Shown: in pieces, positions 17,549 through 25,309 of the stretch
How positions within the stretch are numbered: the first letter of the stretch is position 1
Layout of the letters: each line of letters starts with the position of its first letter
Source: Pseudomonadota bacterium
GTDB taxonomy: Bacteria; Desulfobacterota; Binatia; Binatales; Binataceae
Direction of reading: 5' to 3'
Assembly: GCA_021325025.1 (NCBI GenBank)
Contig: JAJPHZ010000002.1
Span: forward strand, 1-49,293
DNA: 49,293 bases
The notes under the pieces: generated by a model
Seen by the model: only the letters and a program-made list of their open reading frames with translations
What the model was told of the DNA's origin: nothing
Databases searched by the model: none
Made by a program: the position numbers and the translations under genes

Positions 17549-18655
17549 ATGAAAGTTGGCGCCAATGTCACGATGATCAATCCTGCCGGCAGCAATCGCT
17601 CCGACGACGAGATTTACCACGACGAACTCGCACTGATCGACCTGGTTGAGCCGCTCAACTTCGACTCGCTGATGTGCGTCGAGCACCACTTTACCGGCTT
17701 TGCCATGATCCCCAACAACACCCAGTTGCTGGCCTACGTCGCCGGACGCACCCGACGCATCCAACTGGTGACCGACGTGATTGTGCTGCCCTGGCACGAC
17801 CCGATCCGCGTTGCAGAAGAGGTCGCTTCCCTCGACGTGCTGTCGGGCGGGCGCACCATCTTCGGCTTTGGGCGCGGCGCGGCGCCGGTGGAATACGAGG
17901 GTTTCGGCGTGCCGATGGAACAATCGCGTGAACGCTTCAAGGAGGCGGCCGAAATTGTGCTCAAGGGGCTCACCCACGAGCGCTTCTCTTACCGCGGCAA
18001 GCACTTCAACATCCCGGAGATCAGCATCCGGCCGCGCCCCGTGTCCCATCCCGAGCGCCGCTTTTACGCCGCCTCGATCAGCCCCGAGTCGGCTGAAATC
18101 ATGGCGCGCCTGGGTTTCGGTGTCTTCATCATCGCGCAAAAGGACTGGGATAGCGCGCGCGCCGACCTGGAGCGCTACCGCCAGACCGCGCTCAGCGTTG
18201 GCCTCAAGCCGCGTCCTCCGATCTGCACGGTCAACGTGATGGTGGGCGAAGACTCAGCCGAGGTCTGGGAGCGTGCCCATCTTTACTTCGGCAACATGTT
18301 CAAGGCCATCAACAGCCATTACGGCTTCGCCCAAGGGCGGCTTCAGGGTGTAAAGGACTTCGAATTCCATGCCCGCTTCGAAAAGACCTTTGCCAAGCTG
18401 ACCGCCGACTCATCGGCCGAAGCCCGGGCGCTGGAATATTTCATGAAGCTGCACGTGATCGGCACGCCGCACCAAGTGCTGGAGCAATTGGAGACGATTC
18501 AGAAGAAGATGGGAATGGAGCATCTGGGCGTGGGGTTCAGCTTCGGCGGAATGCCGCGCGCCGAGGTCGAACGCAGCATGCGGCTGTTCGCCGACAAGGT
18601 CCTGCCCGTGCTCCATCACGACCCCGCTTTCGCCGTCGCGGAGAGCTATACCTAG
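17549..18655 (+). CDS. LLM-class flavin-dependent monooxygenase ('EHHFTG' group)
   Basis: A 368-residue luciferase-like TIM-barrel protein starting MKVGANVTM with GGGAGGAG 5 bases upstream of the ATG. Hallmarks are FDSLMCVEHHFTGF, VIVLPWHDPIRVAEE, VLSGGRTIFGFGRGAAPVEY and ASISPESAEIMA, which line the flavin/F420 pocket. The C-terminal helix segment ends HVIGTPHQVLEQLE ... ADKVLPVLHHDPAF, a signature shared with three other LLM proteins here (22376, 24046 and 35918). Such enzymes oxygenate organic substrates using a reduced flavin delivered by a partner reductase, or use F420. It diverges from the VOC gene and converges on the small protein at 18679. Confidence 0.9.
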   Translation: MKVGANVTMINPAGSNRSDDEIYHDELALIDLVEPLNFDSLMCVEHHFTGFAMIPNNTQLLAYVAGRTRRIQLVTDVIVLPWHDPIRVAEEVASLDVLSGGRTIFGFGRGAAPVEYEGFGVPMEQSRERFKEAAEIVLKGLTHERFSYRGKHFNIPEISIRPRPVSHPERRFYAASISPESAEIMARLGFGVFIIAQKDWDSARADLERYRQTALSVGLKPRPPICTVNVMVGEDSAEVWERAHLYFGNMFKAINSHYGFAQGRLQGVKDFEFHARFEKTFAKLTADSSAEARALEYFMKLHVIGTPHQVLEQLETIQKKMGMEHLGVGFSFGGMPRAEVERSMRLFADKVLPVLHHDPAFAVAESYT

Positions 18656-18678
18656 CAGGCCACGGGCGTTGGGCCCGA

Positions 18679-18966
18679 TCAGAGCTCGATTAACGTACCC
18701 ACAACGCCCAGGAATGCGCCGACATCGTTGCGCCGGATGACGCTGAAGCTGCGCGCTTCATTGTCGAGCATCGCGTCAAAAGCGGCCTGGTCGTCGGAGC
18801 TGACCACGCCCGGCAGCGAGAGCACCCGTGCGCAGTTGAAAAAGCCGCCAGGGGCGAGGTCCCAGGCGGCCAAGATGGCGCAGCGCACCAGCAGTGCGCG
18901 GGCCATCGCAATCGCGCCCTGTGGCTCACTGCCGCCTTCTGCCCCAATCAGAATGCGATGAATCAT
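18679..18966 (-). CDS. Small conserved-looking hypothetical protein
   Basis: A 95-residue protein that I do not recognise. It has no signal peptide or membrane helix and is a mixed alpha/beta sequence (MIHRILIGAEGG at the start, ending VGAFLGVVGTLIEL). Support comes from a good ribosome site (GGAGG about 10 bases before the ATG) and its position 29 bases after the SGNH hydrolase gene on the same strand, so translation as the second gene of that unit is likely. Function unknown. Confidence 0.55.
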   Translation of the reverse strand: MIHRILIGAEGGSEPQGAIAMARALLVRCAILAAWDLAPGGFFNCARVLSLPGVVSSDDQAAFDAMLDNEARSFSVIRRNDVGAFLGVVGTLIEL

Positions 18967-18995
18967 TTGTTTGGCCCTCCACCGACGCGGTCGCG

Positions 18996-19898
18996 TTAGA
19001 TTCGGCCGGGAAACTTACCGCGCAGCGTGTCAACGAATCTGGCGGCAATCTTTTTAAAACCGTCGGGAAAAGGATGCAGTTCATTGGCCCAATCCTGGGG
19101 GCCAAGCGAGCCTTGCGTGGCAACCAGGAAGAAATTGTGATCGGGGTTGCTCGCCAGCCGCTCCAGCAGGTTTCTGAATTCGATCAGCGCCTGGCGTACA
19201 ATCGCCATGCCTGCGTCAAGATCGGTCCAACCGCTGTAATCCAGCGACGGTTTGAGCCACGGGCCGGCGCAATCGGGATGCGCGCCGTTCGGAATGGGGA
19301 AGTCGTAGCAATGACCGAAAATTGGCACGCCAGGAGCATACCGATCCCGAAAGGCGAACAAGTCAAGGTAGGAGGCTTCCACCATGCCCAGCGCCTTTTC
19401 CAGGCGGGCGATGTTCAAGCCGGAAGTGCCAGGTGTGGCGTAATTGAGAAAGATGCAGAACTGATCGCCGGCGATATCGTTGCCGCCGCCCGAGAACAGG
19501 ATCGCGTCGGGCGCCGCCGCCTCCAGCCAGTTGGCCGAATCGCTCAAAGCGTCGATCATGCGCTGCTGTTTGGGCCACGACAGCTCATCGGTGGACGCGT
19601 CGCCGTAATGGGAAACATTGAGGATGATCGGATTGACCTGGCCCATCGTGCGCAACTGCGCGATTACATCGGTGTCGCCCAGGGACAGGCCGTTGCCGGC
19701 CAGCGGGTAGTCGAACCACGAATCGCCGTGCGCAAGCATCACCAGCGGCGCCGCCGCCGGCGCGGCCCCGGCCAGCGCCATGGTTCTTCTGGCGCCCTTC
19801 AATCTCGCGATGGTTGCCTGATGAGCTCTGGCACGGGCCGCGATCTCCTGCTCGATCGAGTCGCGCATCTGCCGATGAATGGCAAGACTCCGGCGCAT
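18996..19898 (-). CDS. SGNH/GDSL-like hydrolase
   Basis: A 300-residue SGNH-fold hydrolase. Block I is AHGDSWFDYP (nucleophile Ser), block III is SGGGNDIAGD (oxyanion Asn) and block V is WANELHPFPDGF with the catalytic His; the residue three before that His is Asn rather than the usual Asp. The first 55 residues are basic and Ala-rich, with no clean signal peptide. ATG 19898 is preceded by GGGGGG four bases upstream. It is followed by a small protein gene and lies 130 bases after an SDR gene on the same strand. Probably an esterase or lipase-like enzyme; substrate unknown. Confidence 0.8.
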   Translation of the reverse strand: MRRSLAIHRQMRDSIEQEIAARARAHQATIARLKGARRTMALAGAAPAAAPLVMLAHGDSWFDYPLAGNGLSLGDTDVIAQLRTMGQVNPIILNVSHYGDASTDELSWPKQQRMIDALSDSANWLEAAAPDAILFSGGGNDIAGDQFCIFLNYATPGTSGLNIARLEKALGMVEASYLDLFAFRDRYAPGVPIFGHCYDFPIPNGAHPDCAGPWLKPSLDYSGWTDLDAGMAIVRQALIEFRNLLERLASNPDHNFFLVATQGSLGPQDWANELHPFPDGFKKIAARFVDTLRGKFPGRI

Positions 19899-20028
19899 AA
19901 AACCCCCCACGCGCAAGACCGGATCGACACGGACGCTAAATCAAACTGTTAAAAATCCTAACGGGCAGGCGTGCCCGATGTCAAAGCGATTCGCCGTTCG
20001 GGCACACCAAGACCACGGCACCGCGCGC

Positions 20029-20808
20029 TCAGGCAAAGCCCATCAGGATGGATTGGCCGGTCGTCGTGCCGCCCAGATCGCTGGCCAGAAACACGGCCAG
20101 CTCCGCAATTTCCTCGGGCTCGACGATGCGGCCGGTGGTATGCGCCCTGGCGGTGACCCTGGTGTATTCCTCCATCGTCATGCCCAGCGCGCGGGCCGCC
20201 TTGCCCGCCCCGCCCTCGCTGATTGTCCATCCTGCGCGCACCGAGCCCGGGCAGATCGAATTGCAGGTCACGCCCAGTTTGCCGCACTCCAGCGCGATGG
20301 TCCGCGACAGTCCCTCCACGCCGTGCTTGGCGGCGGCGTAGCTGGCCATGTTGGGCAGGCCGCGCAGGCCCGCGATCGACGAGATGTTGACGATGCGCCC
20401 GTAGCGCCGCTCGATCATGTGCGGCAGGAGCGCGCGGCAGAAGAAGAACACGCTGTGCAGGTTGAGCGCGATGTTGTCGAACCACCACGCATCGTCCGCC
20501 TTGCCCACCGACGCATGGCGCGCGACATCGCCGCCGCCGGCGTTGTTGACCAGGATGTCGAGGCGGCCGAAATGGCGCAGCGCGTTTTGCACGAATGCCA
20601 CGCACTGCTCGTTAACGGTTACGTCGCAGGTGCCGATAAAGCATTGCCGGCCCAGCTTTTCGACCTCGGCGGCAGTGCTTTTAAGCTCGCTTTCGGTACG
20701 CGCGCAGATCGCCACATCGGCGCCCTCGCGCGCAAAGGTCAGCGCCACCACCCGGCCGACCCCGCGGCCGCCGCCGGTAATCAGCGCGATTTTATCGGCT
20801 AACCGCAT
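20029..20808 (-). CDS. Short-chain dehydrogenase/reductase (SDR)
   Basis: A 259-residue classical SDR with ITGGGRGVGRVVAL (cofactor loop), AICARTESE, CDVT, VNNAGG, catalytic Ser in VNISSIAG and Tyr/Lys in ASYAAAKHG, and CPGSVRAGW after the active site. ARTE after beta-2 suggests NADP use. GGAG lies about 10 bases before the ATG. It starts 38 bases after the TetR stop, so crotonase, TetR and SDR form one transcription unit. It likely oxidises a hydroxyacyl-CoA or alcohol intermediate of the same pathway, being FabG/hydroxysteroid-dehydrogenase-like; the exact reaction is unknown. Confidence 0.9.
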   Translation of the reverse strand: MRLADKIALITGGGRGVGRVVALTFAREGADVAICARTESELKSTAAEVEKLGRQCFIGTCDVTVNEQCVAFVQNALRHFGRLDILVNNAGGGDVARHASVGKADDAWWFDNIALNLHSVFFFCRALLPHMIERRYGRIVNISSIAGLRGLPNMASYAAAKHGVEGLSRTIALECGKLGVTCNSICPGSVRAGWTISEGGAGKAARALGMTMEEYTRVTARAHTTGRIVEPEEIAELAVFLASDLGGTTTGQSILMGFA

Positions 20809-20846
20809 GAACTTGCACTCCGTCCCGCCTGCTAGCCGCGGCCGCG

Positions 20847-21542
20847 TTAGCGCGCGGCGGTGCTTTGCAGACTTCTTCTAAGCGAGGTGATGACCTCGTT
20901 GGTTATCGCGTCCAGGGCGATCGCGTTGGGATCCTGACACCACTGGATTTCGATGCCGCGCAGCATGCCCAAGATAAGCACTGCCTGCTCGGCCGGACGC
21001 ACGTCCTTGCGAATCTCACCCGCCTCGATACCCTGCTCGATCAGTTTGCGCAGCACCGCCTTGAAGTTGCGGTTGAGGCTGTTGATGTCGGCCAGGATTT
21101 CCGGCACCGGACCCAGCGCCTCGCCCGCCAGCACGGTCAGCGCCCGGATCACGCGCGCGCTGGTGGTGCCCTCGGCCAGCAGGTTGAGGCTGCTTCTGAC
21201 CACTTCGAGCAGCGCCTCCAGGCCGGCGCGGCGCTGGGTGATTTCGCTGAGCTGACGGCGCGTAAAATCGCGCTGCAGGTTCTTGATCAGGCGCCGGACC
21301 AGGCCGCTCTTGGAGCCAAACCGATGGCCCACCAGGCCGTGCGTGTAACCCGCCACTTTGCCGATTTCCACCAGCGTGGTGCGGCCGCTGCCCTGGCGTG
21401 CGAACAGCTCGACGGCGGCGGCCAGCATGCGGCTTTCCGAGCGCTCGCGGCGCTGGTCCTGGGTCAGTCGCCGTGGCGGTGTGCGCGTTTCGGATTCCGC
21501 GGCCATCTCGTTGATTGCGCGACGCGCCCGCAAGCGGCTCAT
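20847..21542 (-). CDS. TetR/AcrR-family transcriptional regulator
   Basis: A 231-residue TetR-family repressor. The helix-turn-helix lies at about residues 54-75: TTLVEIGKVAGYTHGLVGHR, followed by FGSKSGLVRRL. The rest is the ligand-binding helical domain. Its ATG overlaps the stop of the upstream crotonase gene (ATGA at 21539-21542), so the two are translationally coupled. A candidate operator is the promoter-embedded palindrome at 25248-25263 upstream of the first LLM gene of this strand run; the assignment is inference. TetR regulators of this kind commonly respond to acyl-CoAs or hydrophobic substrates. Confidence 0.92.
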   Translation of the reverse strand: MSRLRARRAINEMAAESETRTPPRRLTQDQRRERSESRMLAAAVELFARQGSGRTTLVEIGKVAGYTHGLVGHRFGSKSGLVRRLIKNLQRDFTRRQLSEITQRRAGLEALLEVVRSSLNLLAEGTTSARVIRALTVLAGEALGPVPEILADINSLNRNFKAVLRKLIEQGIEAGEIRKDVRPAEQAVLILGMLRGIEIQWCQDPNAIALDAITNEVITSLRRSLQSTAAR

Positions 21543-22354
21543 TGGCGAAACGGCCCGTCGCGGGCCTCCAGCGCCGCTTTGAGCCCCTTTTCCTTGATCA
21601 TGCGCATCCAGTTGCGCACGGTGTCGGTCTCGTGCGCGATTACGTCGAGGTCGGCGGCCGACTGCTCCGCCGCGCGGATTCCCATCACCTCCAGGTAGCG
21701 ATTGACTGCCGCCTTGTGCAGCATCAGCAGCTCCACCGATACCATTGCCACGCGGCTGGCATAGTTGAGCGTCTCCTCGTCCAGGCGCTCGCGCGGATAG
21801 ACGCGGTTGACCAGACCCCAGTCATGAGCCTGGCGCGCGGTGAACGGGTCGCCGGTGAAAAACAACTCCTTGGTGCGCCGCGGTCCCATCATCGTCGGCC
21901 ACATCGACATCGTGGGCAGGATACCCATCGTGCGGCCCGGCTGATTGCCGAAGGTGGCGTCCTCGGCGGCGAAGATCAGGTCGCAATGGCCGGCCAGTTC
22001 GGTGCCGCCTGCGATACAATGGCCGTGGACCTGCGCGATGGTGGGCTTGAGCAGGCCCCACAGGCGCATCCAGCGCGTCACCAGACCCTGCATCGCCGCC
22101 CGATCGCGCATGATCCGCGAGCCCGAGCCGCGCTTCTGATCGATGCCCAAGTCATAGCCGGCGCAAAACGAACGGCCCGCGCCGCGGATGATCATGACGC
22201 TGAGTTCGGGGTCCTGCTCGAACTCGTCCATCGCGCTGTCCAGTTCGGCCAGCAATTCCGGCGACATCGCGTTCATCCGCTCGGGCCGATTCAAAGTGAC
22301 ACGGGCCACCTTGTCGGCCGGCTTGTCATAGATGATGTTCCTGTATTCCGCCAT
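21539..22354 (-). CDS. Crotonase-fold (enoyl-CoA hydratase/isomerase family) protein
   Basis: A 271-residue crotonase-superfamily protein with VTLNRPERMNAMS, FCAGYDLGIDQ and QVHGHCIAGGTELAGHCD. Glu in GGTELA keeps the position of catalytic Glu144 of enoyl-CoA hydratase, but the second segment reads FGNQPGRTMG, where the Glu164 position is not conserved, so it has one of the two acids. That pattern is seen in isomerases and other crotonases. It starts 21 bases after the LLM gene (22376-23515) ends and overlaps the TetR start by 4 bases. Part of the LLM-crotonase-TetR-SDR unit. Confidence 0.88.
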   Translation of the reverse strand: MAEYRNIIYDKPADKVARVTLNRPERMNAMSPELLAELDSAMDEFEQDPELSVMIIRGAGRSFCAGYDLGIDQKRGSGSRIMRDRAAMQGLVTRWMRLWGLLKPTIAQVHGHCIAGGTELAGHCDLIFAAEDATFGNQPGRTMGILPTMSMWPTMMGPRRTKELFFTGDPFTARQAHDWGLVNRVYPRERLDEETLNYASRVAMVSVELLMLHKAAVNRYLEVMGIRAAEQSAADLDVIAHETDTVRNWMRMIKEKGLKAALEARDGPFRQ

Positions 22355-22375
22355 CTGCCCCCAGCCAAACCGCGA

Positions 22376-23515
22376 TCAGGCGTGCACACCGGGCTGCTCG
22401 TCGCCGGTGCGCGGCGCGAAAGCAGGGTCATTCTTTAACACCGGAGCAATCTTTTCGGCAAACAGTTTCATGCTGCGGCGGGTATTCTCGAAGGACAGCC
22501 CACCGACGCAAAACTGCCCCAAAAAGTCGCTGGCACCGGTCAATTGATGAATATAGCGCAGCTTCTCCAGCGCCTCGGCCGGCGTGCCGGTGACGTTGAG
22601 GTCCCCGGCCTTCTTCCTGGGCGCCGCGGCCGGCGTGGCGGTCTGTTGCGCCTTTTTGGCCCCACCCACCTTGGCGTAGGTCTTCGCCATCCTGGCGTAG
22701 AACTCATATCCCTTAAGCCCCGCCAGATGCCCGTCGGAAAACCGGTAGTGGTTGTCGATCGTCTTCATGTAGAGGCGCAGATGCGTATGCGTCAGGTCGC
22801 GCGCCTCGGACGGATCTTCGGCCACGATTACGTTGGCCAGCGCCATCACCGGACGCACCCGATGGCCGCAGGCAGCCGCGGTGGAGCGATAATGCTGGAC
22901 GTCAACCGCCGCCGACTCCCAGTCCTTCTGGCCGATGATCATCATTCCGAAACCCATGCGCGCCATCAGCTCCGCCGACTCGGGACTCACCGAAGAAGCA
23001 TAGAAGCGCTCGACCGGATTGGAGATCGGCTGCGGACGAATCGACGTTTCAGGAATCCTGAAGAATTTGCCCGCGTAGGAAAAACGCTTTTGCGTCAGCG
23101 CCAGGCGCACGATCGTGGCGATCTCCGCAAAGCGATCGCGCGACTCTTCCATCGGGATGCGCAGCCCGTCGTACTCCACGGAGCCCGCGCCGCGGCCGAA
23201 GCCGAAGATCGTGCGCCCGCCCGCCATCACATCGAGCATCGCGATTTCTTCGGCAACCCGCACCGGGTCGTGCCAGGGCAGCACAATTACCGCGGTCCCC
23301 AACTGAATGGTGCGGGTGCGGGCGGCATAGTAGGTCAGGAACTGGACCGGATTGGGAATCATCGAGTAGCCGGTGAAATGGTGCTCCAGGCTCCACAGCG
23401 AATCGAAGCCTAGCGGTTCGGCCATGTCCGCCAACGCCATCGCCTCTTCGTACAACTGCCGGTCGGACTTCGTTTCGTCCACCGCAGTCACGACGGGCAC
23501 ATAACCAACTTTCAC
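22376..23515 (-). CDS. LLM-class flavin-dependent monooxygenase ('EHHFTG' group, tandem copy 2)
   Basis: A 379-residue luciferase-like enzyme. The start is GTG at 23515 with GGGAG 9 bases upstream, giving MKVGYVPVVTAVDE. Hallmarks are SLEHHFTGYSMIPNP, TAVIVLPWHDPVRVAEE, VMAGGRTIFGFGRGAGSVEY and SSVSPESAELMARMG. Residues about 292-312 are an Ala/Lys/Pro-rich insert between YAKV and the conserved GTP segment; the neighbouring copy at 24046 has a different insert at the same place. It is followed after 21 bases by a crotonase. Same family and very similar sequence as the 24046-25200 gene, so a tandem duplication is likely. Confidence 0.9.
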   Translation of the reverse strand: MKVGYVPVVTAVDETKSDRQLYEEAMALADMAEPLGFDSLWSLEHHFTGYSMIPNPVQFLTYYAARTRTIQLGTAVIVLPWHDPVRVAEEIAMLDVMAGGRTIFGFGRGAGSVEYDGLRIPMEESRDRFAEIATIVRLALTQKRFSYAGKFFRIPETSIRPQPISNPVERFYASSVSPESAELMARMGFGMMIIGQKDWESAAVDVQHYRSTAAACGHRVRPVMALANVIVAEDPSEARDLTHTHLRLYMKTIDNHYRFSDGHLAGLKGYEFYARMAKTYAKVGGAKKAQQTATPAAAPRKKAGDLNVTGTPAEALEKLRYIHQLTGASDFLGQFCVGGLSFENTRRSMKLFAEKIAPVLKNDPAFAPRTGDEQPGVHA

Positions 23516-23670
23516 TATAAATCTCCCTATCTGGCCGATTTATGCAGCAATCTCGTCCGCGCCGGTCACGGATTATCGACGAATGGTGGAAGACTTCAAG
23601 CACCAGACGCGATGCGCCGCCAAAACCCTCCAGCGGTGCACCGCACGTGAGCCGGCCTCGCAAAAACTTG

Positions 23671-23685
23671 TTATCTAACTAACGA
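23671..23685 (-). promoter_or_regulatory. AT-rich imperfect palindrome upstream of an LLM gene
   Basis: On the minus strand TAGTTA and TAACAA flank a two-base centre, with five of six pairs matching. It stands out as AT-rich in a GC-rich region and lies about 155 bases upstream of the GTG at 23515. It shares the GTTA/TAAC half-site words with the operator-like site at 25248-25263, but spacing differs, so a common regulator is only a suggestion. Confidence 0.25.
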
Positions 23686-23964
23686 ATCTTTTCACGGACG
23701 GCAACCGCGCGGCCAAAGTACCGAACGCCGCCAGCCCGTTCCGCATGCGCAGCGCGTCTGCAGAGGCTGCCGATCTTCGGACGGTCAGGGTTGGATTGGC
23801 GTCTCCCCGGAGGAGAGAGGCCAGCGTACAGCGCCCGGTGAGTCTGTCAAGCGCGTTGCGCACCGTGATGGATGAAACTTTTGTTTGGCGGAGCGTGGAC
23901 GCCAGGCAGCAAAATCTCAAAGCGCTGCGCTGAAAAAATGGCGCCGCGCGCCAAGGACCCTCAC

Positions 23965-23995
23965 CATAATCCTCTCGCTTCCGGGAGAGGACATC
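23965..23995. repeat. Degenerate CTCTCCC/GAGAGG intergenic hairpin element
   Basis: A stretch that reads, on the minus strand, CCTCTCCCGGAAGCGAGAGG and then TTATGGTGAGGG. CCTCTC pairs with GAGAGG across an 8-base loop. It resembles the small palindromic elements ending GGTGAGGG found between genes in many GC-rich bacteria. Only this one copy is well preserved in the window. Confidence 0.35.
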
Positions 23996-24045
23996 AAAAT
24001 CTTCGTCGGCTTGCGTTGCGCTGCCGATAAAATCGACCGTCTGCC

Positions 24046-25200
24046 TCACGCGCCGGGCTGCGCGGCCGGCAGGTCGGGAATGCGGGGCGCGAAGGCGGGA
24101 TCTTTTTGCACCACCGGGGCGACCTTTTCGGCGAACAGCGTCATGCTGCGCCTGGCGTTCCGGAACGAGATTCCGCCGATTGTGAACTGGCCCAGAAAGT
24201 CGCTGGCGCCGGTCAATTCATGGATGTAGCGCAGCTTCTCCAAAGCCTGCGCCGGCGTGCCCCACACGTGCAGGTTGTCCATCGATGCCGAGGGCTTTTT
24301 TGGAGGCGCTGACGCCCCCTCGCCGTTACTCTTCCTGGCCGTCGCCTCACTGATCTTGGCGTAGGTTTTCGCAACCTTCGTGTAATACTCGTAGCCTTTG
24401 ACGCCGGTCAGATGACCGTCGGAGAAGCGGTAGTGGTCGTCCACCGATTTGGCAAAGGCGCGCAGATGGGTCTTGGCGAGGTCGCGGGCCTCGGCCGGAT
24501 CTTCGGACAGGATCACGTTGCCCAGAGCGATCACCGGGCGTACCGGCTTGCCGGCGGCCTCGGCCGTGGCGCGATAGCGCCGGCAGTCAAGCGCCGCCGA
24601 CTCCCAGTCTTTCTGCGAGATGATCATCATGCCGAAGCCCATCTTCGCCATCAGCTCGGCGGATTCGGGACTGACCGTGGAGGCATAAAAACGCTCCTCG
24701 GGATGGGAGATCGGACGGGGCCGAATCGAGGTTTCAGGAATTTGGTAGAACCTGCCCTGGTAGGAAAAACGCGGGCGGCTGAGCGCCAGACGGACGATTT
24801 CCGCGATTTCCACGAAGCGCCCGCGCGCTTCGTCCATCGGCACGCGAAAGCCGGCGTATTCCACCGACCCCGCGCCGCGGCCGAAGCCGAACACGGTGCG
24901 CCCGCCGGCCATCACGTCGAGCAGTGCAATCTCTTCGGCGATTCGCACCGGGTCATGCCAGGGCAGCACAATCACCGCGGTGCCCAACTGGATGCGCCGC
25001 GTGCGGCCCGCATAGTAGGAGAGGAACTGGAGCGGGCTGGGCGTCATCGCGTAGCCGGTGAAATGATGCTCCAGACTCCACAGTGAATCGAAGCCTAGCG
25101 GTTCCACCAGATCGGCCAGCGCCATCGCATCCTGGTAGAGTTCGAGGTCTGTCATCGCATCGCCGACCGCGGTCAAAAAAGGCACGTAACCGGTTCTCAT
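24046..25200 (-). CDS. LLM-class flavin-dependent monooxygenase ('EHHFTG' group, tandem copy 1)
   Basis: A 384-residue luciferase-like enzyme, closely similar to the protein at 22376-23515. Hallmarks are SLEHHFTGYAMTPSP, VIVLPWHDPVRIAEE, VMAGGRTVFGFGRGAGSVEY and STVSPESAELMAKMG. Residues about 286-308 (KSNGEGASAPPKKPSAS) form a Ser/Pro/Lys-rich insert before the conserved WGTP. The ATG at 25200 has GGGAG 8 bases upstream; a GTG five codons earlier would overlap that site. A TATAAT box and a 16-bp inverted repeat lie just upstream (25239-25263). First gene of the minus-strand run that leads to LLM, crotonase, TetR and SDR genes. Confidence 0.9.
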   Translation of the reverse strand: MRTGYVPFLTAVGDAMTDLELYQDAMALADLVEPLGFDSLWSLEHHFTGYAMTPSPLQFLSYYAGRTRRIQLGTAVIVLPWHDPVRIAEEIALLDVMAGGRTVFGFGRGAGSVEYAGFRVPMDEARGRFVEIAEIVRLALSRPRFSYQGRFYQIPETSIRPRPISHPEERFYASTVSPESAELMAKMGFGMMIISQKDWESAALDCRRYRATAEAAGKPVRPVIALGNVILSEDPAEARDLAKTHLRAFAKSVDDHYRFSDGHLTGVKGYEYYTKVAKTYAKISEATARKSNGEGASAPPKKPSASMDNLHVWGTPAQALEKLRYIHELTGASDFLGQFTIGGISFRNARRSMTLFAEKVAPVVQKDPAFAPRIPDLPAAQPGA

Positions 25201-25238
25201 CGTCTGGTCTCCCACACGCAGGCCGAAAAACTATTGTA

Positions 25239-25263
25239 ATTATACGGCTAACAAATATGTTAG
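25239..25263 (-). promoter_or_regulatory. TATAAT promoter with operator-like palindrome in the spacer
   Basis: On the minus strand a perfect TATAAT (25244-25239) is preceded, four bases upstream, by the inverted repeat CTAACA-TATT-TGTTAG (25263-25248), which fills the space where the -35/-10 spacer would be. The site is strongly AT-rich against the local GC background. It lies about 40 bases upstream of the ATG at 25200. A repressor bound there would block RNA polymerase; the TetR protein of the downstream unit is the obvious candidate. No good -35 hexamer is visible, which would fit activator dependence or a weak promoter. Confidence 0.55.
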
Positions 25264-25309
25264 TCCGCGTCAAACTGGCCACGAATGCCGTGGCCCGCCA
25301 GGTTTGAAG

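Larger units (their letters stand above)
23516..24045. other. Intergenic region between tandem LLM genes
   Basis: These 530 bases contain no gene I can support. Frames of up to 124 codons exist but have no ribosome site or family features. The segment holds an AT-rich patch with the near-palindrome TTAGTTAGATAACAA (minus strand, about 23671-23685), a possible promoter/operator for the GTG-started gene at 23515, and a degenerate CCTCTC...GAGAGG element near 23965-23995. Confidence 0.5.

Noticed and set aside
18655..18679. Short GC inverted repeat between convergent genes as a terminator
   Set aside because: The possible stem near 18661-18676 is imperfect and has no U tract on either strand.
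23675..24049. A 124-codon minus-strand frame between the tandem LLM genes
   Set aside because: No ribosome site, no family similarity that I can see, and part of it is made from a degenerate CTCTCCC/GAGAGG intergenic element.
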